A DNA stretch of 25,180 bases from Dokdonella_A sp036518555 (GTDB taxonomy: Bacteria > Pseudomonadota > Gammaproteobacteria > Xanthomonadales > Rhodanobacteraceae). The notes below the pieces were generated by a model. That model worked only from the letters and a program-made list of their open reading frames with translations. It was not told the DNA's origin and did not search any database. A program made the position numbers and the translations under genes. Below, piece by piece: positions 15,461 through 23,093 of this stretch. Position 1 is the first letter of the stretch; each line of letters opens with the position of its first letter. Where the stretch lies: NCBI RefSeq assembly GCF_036518555.1, contig NZ_DATDMY010000066.1:1-25180 (forward strand), written 5' to 3'.

Positions 15461-16735
15461 TTGAAGCGGGCAGGCATCATCGGCGGCGTGCGAATCCCGT
15501 TCTGCCGCAACAACACGGCCTATGCCGAGGTCGGCAACTTCGGCATGGCGGTCAAGACGCTCGGCGCGCTGGTGGAGCGCTTCGGCCTGCACGGCGTCGA
15601 GCTCGGCGAGGTCGCCTACGGTTCGGTCATCAAGCATGCGTCGGACTGGAACCTCGCCCGCGAGGCGACGCTGTCGTCCGGGCTCGCGCCGACCACGCCC
15701 GGCCTCACCACGGCGCGCGCGTGCGGCACGTCGCTCGACAACGCGATCCTCATCGCGCAGAAGATCGCGAGCGGCCAGATCGAAGCGGGCATCGCCGGCG
15801 GCGCCGACACCACGAGTGACGTGCCGATCGTCTACTCGCGCGCGCTGCAGCAGCGCCTGCTCGCGGTCAATCGCGCGAAGACGCCCGCCGACAAGGCGAA
15901 GGTCGCGTTCAAGGGCTTCTCGTTCGGCGACCTCAAGCCGTCGTTCCCGGGCGTCGCCGAACCGCGCACGGGCAAGTCGATGGGCGAGCACTGCGAACTC
16001 ATGGCGCGCGAGTGGCACATCGGCCGCGAGGAGCAGGATCGCCTCACGCTCGACAGCCACCGCAAGCTCGCCGCGGCCTACGAGCGCGGCTTCTTCAAGG
16101 ACCTCGTCGTGCCGTTCCGAGGCGTCGACCGCGACAACATCCTGCGGCCCGACACGTCGCTTGAGAAGCTCGCCGCGCTCAAGCCCGCCTTCGACCGCAC
16201 CTCCGGCCACGGCACGCTGACCGCGGGCAACTCGACCGCGCTGTCCGACGGCAGCGCCGCGGTACTCATCGCGAGCGACGACTGGGCGGCCGCGCGCGGT
16301 CTCGCCGTACAGGCCTACCTCACCCACGCCCAGGTGGCCGCGGTCGACTTCGTGCGCGGCGAGGGACTGCTGATGGCGCCGACGGTGGCGGTGCCGCGCA
16401 TGCTCGCCGCCGCCGGCCTCGGCCTGCAGGACTTCGACTTCTACGAGATCCACGAGGCGTTCGCTGCGCAGGTACTGTGCACGCTGCGCGCCTGGGAATC
16501 GGCCGACTACTGCAGGGACCGGCTCGGACTCGAGCGCCCGCTCGGCCCGATCGACCCGGCCCGGCTCAACGTGAACGGCTCGAGCCTCGCGGCAGGCCAT
16601 CCATTCGCCGCGACCGGCGCGCGCATCGTCGCGACGCTCGCGAAGCTGCTCGAGGAAAAGGGGCGCGGTCGCGGCCTCATCTCCGTCTGCACGGCCGGCG
16701 GCATGGGTGTCACCGCGATCCTCGAACGGCCTTAG
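15461..16735 (+). CDS. Acetyl-CoA C-acyltransferase (thiolase, FadI-like)
   Basis: The 424-residue thiolase either cleaves 3-ketoacyl-CoA with CoA in beta-oxidation or condenses two acetyl-CoA. The catalytic set is complete: nucleophile Cys88 in TTARACGTSLD, His331 in YEIHEAFAAQVL, His380 in NGSSLAAGHPFAATGAR and Cys410 in CTAGGMG. Length and the wide insertion around 120-170 suit the FadI type rather than the shorter PhaA type. The start is TTG at 15461, backed by GAGGGAG seven to thirteen bases upstream. No fadJ-like partner lies next to it, so the pathway cannot be fixed from context. Its stop TAG overlaps a TAGACT -10-like hexamer for the next gene. Confidence 0.93.
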   Translation: MKRAGIIGGVRIPFCRNNTAYAEVGNFGMAVKTLGALVERFGLHGVELGEVAYGSVIKHASDWNLAREATLSSGLAPTTPGLTTARACGTSLDNAILIAQKIASGQIEAGIAGGADTTSDVPIVYSRALQQRLLAVNRAKTPADKAKVAFKGFSFGDLKPSFPGVAEPRTGKSMGEHCELMAREWHIGREEQDRLTLDSHRKLAAAYERGFFKDLVVPFRGVDRDNILRPDTSLEKLAALKPAFDRTSGHGTLTAGNSTALSDGSAAVLIASDDWAAARGLAVQAYLTHAQVAAVDFVRGEGLLMAPTVAVPRMLAAAGLGLQDFDFYEIHEAFAAQVLCTLRAWESADYCRDRLGLERPLGPIDPARLNVNGSSLAAGHPFAATGARIVATLAKLLEEKGRGRGLISVCTAGGMGVTAILERP

Positions 16736-16738
16736 ACT
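16733..16738 (+). promoter_or_regulatory. Putative -10 hexamer before the RDD gene
   Basis: TAGACT at 16733-16738 overlaps the thiolase stop codon and precedes the RDD start by 47 bp. No convincing -35 element is present, so this is tentative. Confidence 0.3.
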
Positions 16739-16785
16739 GGCGTGGACGTCGGCGCGTCCGCCCGCGGCCGCAAGCGAGGGAAGGG

Positions 16786-17949
16786 ATGGAAAACAGCACC
16801 TACGCGTTGGTCCTCACCGGCGAGATCCTGCCGGGGCACGCGGAAGAGGCCGTATGGCCGGCGCTCGCGGCGTATTTCCGCATGGACCTCGACAAGCTGC
16901 GCGCGCAGCTCGTCGCGCGCGCGCCGCTCGCGATCAAGCAGGGCGACGACCTCGGCAAGCTGCAGACGCTGCAGGCCGGCATTGCTGCGATCGGGGCCGA
17001 GGCCGAAGTCTGCGCTCCGGATGAGCGCGCGAACCTGTTCGTCGTGCTCGCCAACACGCCGCGCGGCCCGATGCCGCGCGTGTTCGTGGACGACCGGGTC
17101 GAGCGCGGACTGTGGCCGACGCGCCTGTCGGTGGCCGAGGTCGGCACCTCCGCCTGGCGCCCATACACCGAACTCAGTGCGCCCGTGGCGGCGGCCCCCG
17201 CGGAGCCACCTGCGCCGGCATTCGACGCGAACGCATTGGCGGCGCGCGACACCACGCGTGCGCACCGGCCGACCTCGAAGGCCGACTACGGGCACAATCT
17301 CGCCGCGGTGGCGACACCGACCGCGGCGGCGCCGCAGCGGCTGCCCGCGGGCGCGGCGATCCATGCGGGTTTCTGGCGCCGACTGACGGCGACGCTCGTC
17401 GACGGGTTGCTGATCGGGCTCGTGATGGGCGCGGTGCAGGTCGCCGTCGGCATCGGCGCGGTCGGCGGTATCGTGTCCGCGGGCGACGCAGGCGCGGCGC
17501 TGTCGACGATGATCGGCTCGATGTTGCTGTTCTTCGCGTTCGCGTTCATCGGCCAATGGCTGTATTTCGCATTGTTCGAGAGCAGCGCGATGCAGGCGAC
17601 GCCGGGCAAGCGCGCACTCGGCCTCAAGGTCGTCGACGAAGTCGGTGCGCGCATCGGCTTCGGACGCGCAACGGGGCGCTACTTCGGCAAGATCGTCTCC
17701 GGCGCGATCTTCTACGTCGGCTTCCTGATGGCGGGTTTCACCGAGCGCAAGCAGGCGCTGCACGACCTCATGGCGTCGACGCTCGTCGTGTTCCGGGAGG
17801 TGCAGCCGGGCCAGCCGGCGCCCTCGGTGCGGCCGCCGATGCCGTGGTGGGCATGGCTCGTCAACATCGTGCTGCTAGGCCTGCCGGTCGCCGCGATCCT
17901 GTTCGCGATCGCGATGTTGCCGGGCGCGCTCGACTCGCTCAACCGCTGA
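16786..17949 (+). CDS. RDD family membrane protein with soluble N-terminal domain
   Basis: The product has 387 residues. Residues 1-130 form a soluble region: the first 80 alternate helix and strand (FRMDLDKLRAQL.. KQGDDLGKLQTLQAG..), a pattern seen in small adaptor-like domains. A Pro/Ala-rich linker (131-190) leads to an RDD domain (195-335) with its Arg (R198-R199), Asp206 and the TPGKRALGLKVVD loop (272-284). Membrane segments are near 203-230, 240-265, 302-320 and a last one at 355-378. The RDD family is of uncertain function, with some members linked to ion transport. GAGGGAAGGG directly before the ATG sets the start. It may be co-transcribed with the thiolase. Confidence 0.85.
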   Translation: MENSTYALVLTGEILPGHAEEAVWPALAAYFRMDLDKLRAQLVARAPLAIKQGDDLGKLQTLQAGIAAIGAEAEVCAPDERANLFVVLANTPRGPMPRVFVDDRVERGLWPTRLSVAEVGTSAWRPYTELSAPVAAAPAEPPAPAFDANALAARDTTRAHRPTSKADYGHNLAAVATPTAAAPQRLPAGAAIHAGFWRRLTATLVDGLLIGLVMGAVQVAVGIGAVGGIVSAGDAGAALSTMIGSMLLFFAFAFIGQWLYFALFESSAMQATPGKRALGLKVVDEVGARIGFGRATGRYFGKIVSGAIFYVGFLMAGFTERKQALHDLMASTLVVFREVQPGQPAPSVRPPMPWWAWLVNIVLLGLPVAAILFAIAMLPGALDSLNR

Positions 17950-18035
17950 CGGCGAGTCAGCGCGGGCGGCCACCGCTCGCACGGGCGGCCCGCCGGCCGG
18001 GCGAGCAGGCCCGACGACGCGTACGCCCGCGCCGA

Positions 18036-18614
18036 TCAGCCGCGGAACGAGAACAGTACCGGCCGCCAGCCGCCCGAGCTCTGGTAGCTCTGGCCGCGGC
18101 GCTTGCGCATGCGGTCGATGAGTTCGAGGCGGCGGGCCTCGGCCCACTCGACGCGCCGCGTCTTCAGCGAAGCGGGATCGACCCCGTGAGCGGCGGCTTC
18201 CTGCCTGCGATAGGCGACGAAATCTTCGTACGCCTCGATCTCGTGCTGCAGTTCCTTCACGCACAGCTCGATCATGATCGCGTCATCGAGGAAACCGAGC
18301 ACGGGCACGTGGTCGGGAATGATGTCCTGCGGGTTGGCGAAGTAGGTGAGGCACGCGAGCACGCGCTGCTTGTCCTCTTCCGGCAGCGCGAAGCCGTCGT
18401 CGTTGACCATCGCGATCATGCTGTCGAGCTTCTGCAGGCGATCGGCGATGAACTGAGGCAGCTTGTTCGCGTGGCCGTCGACGAGCAATCGCGAAGCCGC
18501 TTCGGCGATCTGCTGGGGCGAAAGGTTCTTCGCCTCCTGCTGCGAGCGCTGCATGGCGTCGATGAAATGCTGGAGGTCGGCATCGCCGAGCTCGATGGTG
18601 ATGGCGAGCGACAT
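18036..18614 (-). CDS. DUF1232 (YkvA-like) protein
   Basis: The product has 192 residues. The family hallmark is NPQDIIPDHVPVLGFLDDA (94-112), which matches the D-x-I-P-D-x-x-P-x-x-G-x-x-D-D core of YkvA/DUF1232 proteins. In shorter relatives this segment is a membrane-associated hairpin; here it sits in a long charged helical protein with an N-terminal helical region and a basic C-terminal tail (RMRKRRG). Function is unknown. GGAG lies nine bases before the ATG, and a well-formed sigma-70 promoter lies 30 to 60 bp upstream. The 86 bp to the convergent RDD gene hold only short GC-rich repeats. Confidence 0.85.
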   Translation of the reverse strand: MSLAITIELGDADLQHFIDAMQRSQQEAKNLSPQQIAEAASRLLVDGHANKLPQFIADRLQKLDSMIAMVNDDGFALPEEDKQRVLACLTYFANPQDIIPDHVPVLGFLDDAIMIELCVKELQHEIEAYEDFVAYRRQEAAAHGVDPASLKTRRVEWAEARRLELIDRMRKRRGQSYQSSGGWRPVLFSFRG

Positions 18615-18644
18615 GGATCGGCTCCAACGGAAAAGCGGACGGGA

Positions 18645-18673
18645 AGACTAGCCAGCCCGGCCGGGGGCGTCAA
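18645..18673 (-). promoter_or_regulatory. Sigma-70 promoter of the DUF1232 gene
   Basis: On the minus strand TTGACG (18673-18668) and TAGTCT (18650-18645) are separated by exactly 17 bp, and the start codon is at 18614. This is the best -35/-10 pair in the window. Confidence 0.7.
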
Positions 18674-18711
18674 TCGCCGCGCTTGCGCACTCGGCATGCG
18701 GACGCGGATGC

Positions 18712-20547
18712 CTACAGGATGCCGACCAGGCCGGCGCCGAAGGCGGTCACGATGCGCGTGTAGATCGTCTTCAGCGGCAGGTCGACCTCGGGGAAGTCGC
18801 CGACGTCGACGTGGCAGGCGTAGAACCCCGGCGAGCCCGGTCGCGACGGCTCGCAGCCGGGCGCGAGATCGAAGCTGCTCGCGTAGCGGAACGGCCACAG
18901 GTCGAACAGCGGCAACGCCGTCGACAGGTCCGCGATCGCGTTGTTGAGGCGCCCGAACAAGCCGTCCCGCTGGCGCCGGGCGATCGTCCATGCATTGCCG
19001 GGCGCCGCGTTGCGTTCGATCGACGCGCGCACGCGTGCGGCGACTTCGGCGTCGTAGATGATGAAGCCGGACTCGGTGTTGTAGTCGTCCGAACGCGGAT
19101 CGAAGTTGTGCGAGCCGATGAGGCTGATGCGGTCGTCGATGACGAGCGATTTCGCGTGAAGGCCGAGTCGCACGCCGCCGCGCACGAGCGGCGCGCGGCC
19201 GTAGCGCTGGTAGCGGCCGCTGTTGCCGCCGCCGACGAGGCGGTCGTAGTTCGCGACGAACTCCGGCGCGTCGTCCGGGAACGGCTTGAATTCGTGGATC
19301 TCGAATCCGTAGCGCTTGAGGTAGCGCTTCTTGTACTTGTACGACAGCGCGTAGACGTAGAACGCGTCGGTGGCGGCGAGCGAGTTGGTCGAGACCAGCA
19401 CGTCGACCGCGGGCGAACGCCGGTGCAGTTCCTCGAATACCTCGCGCGCGCGCCGGCTCAGCACGAGGTACGGCGTCTCGAACACGACGCGCCGCTGCGC
19501 GCCGCGGAGCAGTCCGCTGATGCGCGACGTGAGGGCGAGCAGCGCGGCGTCGTCCGGTCGTGCTGCCTTGTCCGGCGCGTCCGAGAAGTAGTCGACGCGC
19601 CCGACTCGCAGCGTGCGCGCGACGAACTGCCCGCTCAGGTAGGCCGGATCCGTCGCGCGCGCGCGCAACGCTTCGATGCGCTCGCGGTCGATGCTGCTGC
19701 GCGGCTGCAGCGGCGGGTCGCGGCCTCCGTCGGCGACGAGCCGGCGGTTGACGTCGTTGAGCCGCGTCAGCGGCACCGCGCGCGGGTGGGCCCAGAATCG
19801 ATCGAACGACGCCTGCATCTCCGCGCCCGCGGCCGGGCCGATCACGAGCACGTCGCGGTCGCGATAGTCGAACTCCTGGTCCCAGTCGAAGTAGCGATTC
19901 TCGTAATTGCGCCCGCCGGCGATCCCGATCTCGCCGTCGACGAGCATGAGCTTGTTGTGCATGCGCTGATTGAAGCGCGAGAAGCAGCACAGCACGCTGG
20001 CGGCGAACTCGAGCGGTTGCGTGATGGCGTCGGAGAACGTCGGGTTGTACAGGCGGAACTCGAGGTTGGCGTGCGCGCGCGCGACGTGCGCGAGCCATTC
20101 GACGTCGTCGAGCGAAAACAGCTGGTCGGCGAGCACGCGCACGCGCACGCCGCGCCGCGCCGCCGCGACGAGCTCCTCGAGCACGAGCCAGCCCGCATCG
20201 TCGTCGGCCCAGATGAAGGTCTGGATGTCGATGCTGCGGCGAGCGGCGCGGATCAGGTGCACGCGCAGCAGCAGCGAATCCTCGCCGCGTTCGATCACGT
20301 CGACGTAGTGCACCGGCGCGTCGGCCGTGGTGCCGGCGCGCGCTTGCGCGGCGAGATCATGGTAAGGGGAGTCGATCGCGCAGCGGTCTTCGCGCGTGCA
20401 GTCGGTCGCCTGGGGCCGCGCCGCGGCGACGATCGCGTCCGCCCGCCGCGCGAGCGGTCGGTTGAGGCCGCACCCGGCAAGCAACGCCGTGGCGGCGAGC
20501 AGCGCCCACGCGGCGCCGCGCGCATCGGCACGCAGCAACCGCTTCAT
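18712..20547 (-). CDS. Phospholipase D-family lipoprotein (cardiolipin synthase-like)
   Basis: The product has 611 residues. It begins with a lipoprotein signal, lipobox L23-A24-G25-C26, so it should be anchored by lipid at the envelope. Two HKD motifs are intact: H197-x-K199-x4-D204 followed by GGRN, and H464-x-K466-x4-D471 followed by IGSHNFDPRS. These two halves form one phosphodiesterase site that transfers phosphatidyl groups or hydrolyses phospholipids; the closest known type is the ClsC/YmdC-like group of cardiolipin synthases. The ATG at 20547 overlaps the yceI stop (ATGA), so it is translated with the sixA-yceI operon. It ends 98 bp before the DUF1232 gene; substrate choice cannot be read from sequence. 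Confidence 0.9.
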   Translation of the reverse strand: MKRLLRADARGAAWALLAATALLAGCGLNRPLARRADAIVAAARPQATDCTREDRCAIDSPYHDLAAQARAGTTADAPVHYVDVIERGEDSLLLRVHLIRAARRSIDIQTFIWADDDAGWLVLEELVAAARRGVRVRVLADQLFSLDDVEWLAHVARAHANLEFRLYNPTFSDAITQPLEFAASVLCCFSRFNQRMHNKLMLVDGEIGIAGGRNYENRYFDWDQEFDYRDRDVLVIGPAAGAEMQASFDRFWAHPRAVPLTRLNDVNRRLVADGGRDPPLQPRSSIDRERIEALRARATDPAYLSGQFVARTLRVGRVDYFSDAPDKAARPDDAALLALTSRISGLLRGAQRRVVFETPYLVLSRRAREVFEELHRRSPAVDVLVSTNSLAATDAFYVYALSYKYKKRYLKRYGFEIHEFKPFPDDAPEFVANYDRLVGGGNSGRYQRYGRAPLVRGGVRLGLHAKSLVIDDRISLIGSHNFDPRSDDYNTESGFIIYDAEVAARVRASIERNAAPGNAWTIARRQRDGLFGRLNNAIADLSTALPLFDLWPFRYASSFDLAPGCEPSRPGSPGFYACHVDVGDFPEVDLPLKTIYTRIVTAFGAGLVGIL

Positions 20548-21155
20548 CCCGGCGTCGGAGGCGCCGCGACGTCACGCTGCGGCGGCACCGCGTACACCGT
20601 GAAGTCGAGTTCGACCTTGTCGGCGAGCGTGCCGCGATGCGAGCCCATGCCGAACGTCGAGCGACGGATCGCGCCGTTGACGCGGATCGGGCAGTCGTAG
20701 GCCGGCCGGTCGCATTCGGCCGGCTGCAGGTCGAACCGGACCGGCTGGCGAACGCCGCGCACGGTCAGCTCGCCGGGCAACTCGCCGCCCGCGCGCAGCC
20801 GCGCGCGCGGGAACGGTTCCGACGAGAACTCGATCTGCGGATGCGCCGCGGCGTCGAAGAACTCGGGCGACTTGACCCATTCCTCGTACGACGTGCTGCT
20901 CATGCGCACGCTGGCGACGCCGATGCGTGCGTCGACGCGCAGTTCGTTGCGGAACGGATCGAGGCGGACGCTGCCGTCGATGTCGCCGAAATGCCCGCGC
21001 ACGCCGAGCAGCCACAGCACCTTCACGCGGAACCCGACCTCCGACCGCGTCGCATCGAGGTGGATGATCTCGCTGCGCGGCGGGTCGCCCGCGAGAGCCG
21101 GCCCGGTGCCCCCCAGCAGGGCGCAGCCGAACAGCAGGGCGTGCACGCCGACCAT
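20544..21155 (-). CDS. YceI family periplasmic protein
   Basis: The product has 203 residues. The N-terminus (MVGVHALLFGCALLGG.. ALAG) is a Sec signal peptide. The mature part is a YceI lipocalin-like barrel: HLDATRSEVGFRVKVLWLLGVRGHFGDIDGSV, then a conserved S-x-x-Y-E-E-W-V-K-S-P-E-F-F-D-A-x-x-H-P-Q-I-x-F-x-S segment and the final LADKVELDFTV strand. Family members bind isoprenoid-type lipids. The ATG at 21155 lies 10 bp after the sixA stop; the stop overlaps the phospholipase gene by 4 bp. A much longer upstream frame was rejected because the signal peptide starts here. Context suggests envelope lipid handling with the downstream phospholipase, an inference. Confidence 0.9.
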   Translation of the reverse strand: MVGVHALLFGCALLGGTGPALAGDPPRSEIIHLDATRSEVGFRVKVLWLLGVRGHFGDIDGSVRLDPFRNELRVDARIGVASVRMSSTSYEEWVKSPEFFDAAAHPQIEFSSEPFPRARLRAGGELPGELTVRGVRQPVRFDLQPAECDRPAYDCPIRVNGAIRRSTFGMGSHRGTLADKVELDFTVYAVPPQRDVAAPPTPG

Positions 21156-21165
21156 TGCGCGGGCG

Positions 21166-21645
21166 TCACGGCCACCAGAAGTGGCGCACGCGCGCGGTCC
21201 CGGGCTCGATCGAGCCGGCCGGCAAGGTGAGCCAGGCGACCGCGCCCGGTGGCATTCCGCGGCCGGAATCCGACGTCCCCTCGGTAAGCAGCGCGACGAG
21301 CGTCTCGAGGCCGGGGTTGTGGCCGACGAGCAGCACCGTGTCCGCATCGGCGTGGTCGTCGAGCACGCGCACCAGCGTGGCGGGCGTCGCGTCGTAGATA
21401 CGCGGTTCGAAGCGCAGGTCCACGTAGCCCAGCGAGGCGAGCACGCGCTCGCAGGTCGCGCGCGTGCGCGTCGCCGGCGAGCTCAGCACGCGCGCGGGCG
21501 CGGCCGCGTGCTGCTTGAGCCACGCACCGGCGGCGTCCGCTTCGGCCTCGCCGCGCAGGCTCAACGGTCGGCCGGCGTCATCCTCGCCAGGCGCAGCGGC
21601 TTCCGCATGCGCATGGCGCAGCAGGATGATTTCGCGCATCGTCAT
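21166..21645 (-). CDS. sixA: SixA-type phosphohistidine phosphatase
   Basis: This 159-residue histidine-phosphatase-superfamily protein has the phospho-acceptor motif LLRHAHAE (R10-H11-A12-H13, nucleophile H11), the second Arg in SSPATRTRAT and the second catalytic His in LVGHNPGLE. Short length and the RHxH motif fit SixA, which dephosphorylates histidines such as that of ArcB or phosphotransfer proteins. The ATG at 21645 follows GGAGGG by seven bases; the ATG two codons later or a TTG at 21660 are weaker choices. It is first in a sixA-yceI-phospholipase operon. The gene name follows the family; the actual phospho-protein partner is unknown. Confidence 0.88.
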   Translation of the reverse strand: MTMREIILLRHAHAEAAAPGEDDAGRPLSLRGEAEADAAGAWLKQHAAAPARVLSSPATRTRATCERVLASLGYVDLRFEPRIYDATPATLVRVLDDHADADTVLLVGHNPGLETLVALLTEGTSDSGRGMPPGAVAWLTLPAGSIEPGTARVRHFWWP

Positions 21646-21673
21646 CGGCCATCCCTCCAAGGTCCGTTACGCG

Positions 21674-21704
21674 ATCATGCCGCATTCGTGCCCGCGCAGG
21701 TCAA
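21674..21704 (-). promoter_or_regulatory. Candidate promoter of the sixA operon
   Basis: On the minus strand TTGACC (21704-21699) and CATGAT (21679-21674) lie 19 bp apart before the sixA start at 21645. Spacing is longer than ideal, so this is tentative. Confidence 0.35.
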
Positions 21705-21713
21705 GCGGGCGCC

Positions 21714-21743
21714 GCGGCCGGCCACCGCCGGCGTGCCGGCCGC
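21714..21743 (-). terminator. Hairpin after the EF-hand gene
   Basis: GCGGCCGGC (21714-21722) and GCCGGCCGC (21735-21743) form a perfect 9-bp stem with a 12-nt loop, 16 bp beyond the EF-hand stop. No T-tract follows, so termination is only probable. Confidence 0.4.
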
Positions 21744-21759
21744 CACAAGAAATGCGCCG

Positions 21760-22239
21760 TCAGCCGCCGTCGCCGTCGGCTGCGCCGCCCCCACGGCGAC
21801 CGGGCAAGCCGCGGCGCGGCAGCAGTCGCCCCGCCTCGACCGTGTCCGCCCCGCCGGCGACGCGATCGAAGCGTGCCATGGCCTTCGCCTCGAAGTCGGC
21901 CTTGCTGACGCTGCCCGAGCCGCTCGAGTCGTAGCGGTTCACGAAACGCACGGCGCGCTTGCGCACGCGTTCGGCCGTTTCCGGCGAGCGGGCGATCTCG
22001 TCCGCGTCGACGCGGCCGTCGCCGTTGCCGTCGAGGCGGGCGAATCGCGCGTCGACCCACGTCGCGTACTCCGCGCGACTGACCGTGCCGTCGTGGTTCG
22101 CGTCGACCCGGTCGAGGAAGCGTTGCTCCATCTCGGCGCGCCGCGCGGCACGGTCGGGCGCGCCGCCCGGCGCATCGGCGGCGCAGGCGCTGCCGGCGAG
22201 GCCGGCGAGGGCAAACAGGAGGGGAAGGATGTGGCGCAT
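21760..22239 (-). CDS. Secreted EF-hand calcium-binding protein
   Basis: The product has 159 residues with a signal peptide (MRHILPLLFALAGLAGSACA-AD). Three EF-hand loops are visible: 46-57 (D46, N48, D50, E57), 70-81 (D70, N72, D74, E81) and 104-115 (D104, S106, S108, D115), plus a degenerate fourth near 125-136. This resembles the periplasmic EF-hand proteins common in Lysobacterales. The tail is rich in Gly, Arg and Asp. GAGGAG lies about eight bases before ATG 22239; an ATG at 22332 would bury the signal peptide. Calcium binding is expected but the role is unknown. Confidence 0.9.
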   Translation of the reverse strand: MRHILPLLFALAGLAGSACAADAPGGAPDRAARRAEMEQRFLDRVDANHDGTVSRAEYATWVDARFARLDGNGDGRVDADEIARSPETAERVRKRAVRFVNRYDSSGSGSVSKADFEAKAMARFDRVAGGADTVEAGRLLPRRGLPGRRGGGAADGDGG

Positions 22240-22353
22240 CGGTGGTACTCCTCGCTGCGGCCACGTCGGCCGCACGGGTCCACAACGCGCGACGCCACGC
22301 GGCGCCGACCATTGCGCTGCAAAGACGTGCAAAGCCGGGTAGGCGTGCCGCGC

Positions 22354-22370
22354 GCACCATCCCGGTGCGT
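22354..22370. repeat. 17-bp palindrome between parA-like and EF-hand genes
   Basis: CGCACCATCCCGGTGCG is a perfect inverted repeat with a 5-bp centre, 11 bp after the ParA-type stop. It equals the inner part of the NtrC consensus (GCACC-N5-GGTGC) but with C and G at the outer positions. It could be a weak NtrC site or the stem of a terminator for the gene ending at 22381. No T-run follows. Confidence 0.35.
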
Positions 22371-22380
22371 TCGCGCGTGC

Positions 22381-23013
22381 TCAGGCGTGCTTCTTCAACC
22401 AGCGCAGCAGTTTCGCCCAGTCCTCCTGGTGCGAACGCACGCTTTCGGAGTGATAGTCGAAGATGCTCTTCCCGAGCGCATTGGCGAGCACGTAGCCTTG
22501 CGTGTCGCGCAGTTCGGCGACGAGCGGGAACGGAAAGCCCTTGATTTCCTCGACGGCGAGCTGCGAGGCGTTGGTCCATGGCTTGAGCCGGTTCGCGACC
22601 AGGCCGACCGCGACCTTGCCCTTCTTCACGCGCGGCAGCGCACCGACTTCGGCGAGGAACGGCTGCGTCGCCTCCAGATCGATCGCCGACGGCAGCACGG
22701 GCACGATCAGGACATCCGCACTCTCGAGCCAGTCGCCGACCTCGCCGGGGCGGATGCCCGCGGCGCTGTCGATGACGACGCGCTGCGCATCGTCGGGAAC
22801 CTGCTTCTCCCAGTCGCGGCGCAGGCCGGAGATGCCGAGCACGGCATTCGCGTGGGCCGCGCGCTTTTCGCTCCAGCGCAGCGAGGAACCCTGGCGGTCG
22901 GCGTCGACGAGCACGGTGTTCTTGCCGTCGACCGCGTAGTACGCGGCAAGGTTGGTCGCGAGCGTGCTCTTGCCGGCGCCACCCTTGGAACTCGCCACCA
23001 GGACCTTCAGCAT
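22381..23013 (-). CDS. Orphan ParA/MinD-type ATPase
   Basis: The 210-residue product has the deviant Walker A motif KGGAGKST (10-17), VDADRQGSS (36-44) as the switch segment and IDSAAGI (81-87) as the Walker-B region, all marks of the ParA/MinD P-loop family. Such ATPases dimerise on ATP and position DNA, proteins or machines. No parB partner or centromere-like repeat lies nearby, so this is not the chromosomal ParA and may belong to the small orphan (VirC1-like, cargo-positioning) set. GGAGG lies six bases before ATG 23013. A possible promoter, TTGCGC-N16-TAACCT, lies just upstream. Cargo is unknown. Confidence 0.9.
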   Translation of the reverse strand: MLKVLVASSKGGAGKSTLATNLAAYYAVDGKNTVLVDADRQGSSLRWSEKRAAHANAVLGISGLRRDWEKQVPDDAQRVVIDSAAGIRPGEVGDWLESADVLIVPVLPSAIDLEATQPFLAEVGALPRVKKGKVAVGLVANRLKPWTNASQLAVEEIKGFPFPLVAELRDTQGYVLANALGKSIFDYHSESVRSHQEDWAKLLRWLKKHA

Positions 23014-23064
23014 GAACGCCTCCGCCGGTACGCAAAGTGGCGGAAAGGTTACACCTCGTGCACG

Positions 23065-23081
23065 CCCGCGCAAAACGCGGG
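23065..23081 (-). terminator. Small hairpin after the gamma-glutamyltransferase gene
   Basis: CCCGCG (23065-23070) and CGCGGG (23076-23081) form a 6-bp GC stem around CAAAA, 13 bp past the stop at 23094. There is no clear T-run after it, so it is at best a weak terminator; the downstream ParA-type gene could still receive read-through. Confidence 0.35.
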
Positions 23082-23093
23082 TGGCGCGGGGCG

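Noticed and set aside
17950..18035. GC-rich short repeats between the RDD and DUF1232 genes, considered as a bidirectional terminator
   Set aside because: Only a 5-bp stem (GCCCG/CGGGC) could be found and no T-tract in either direction.
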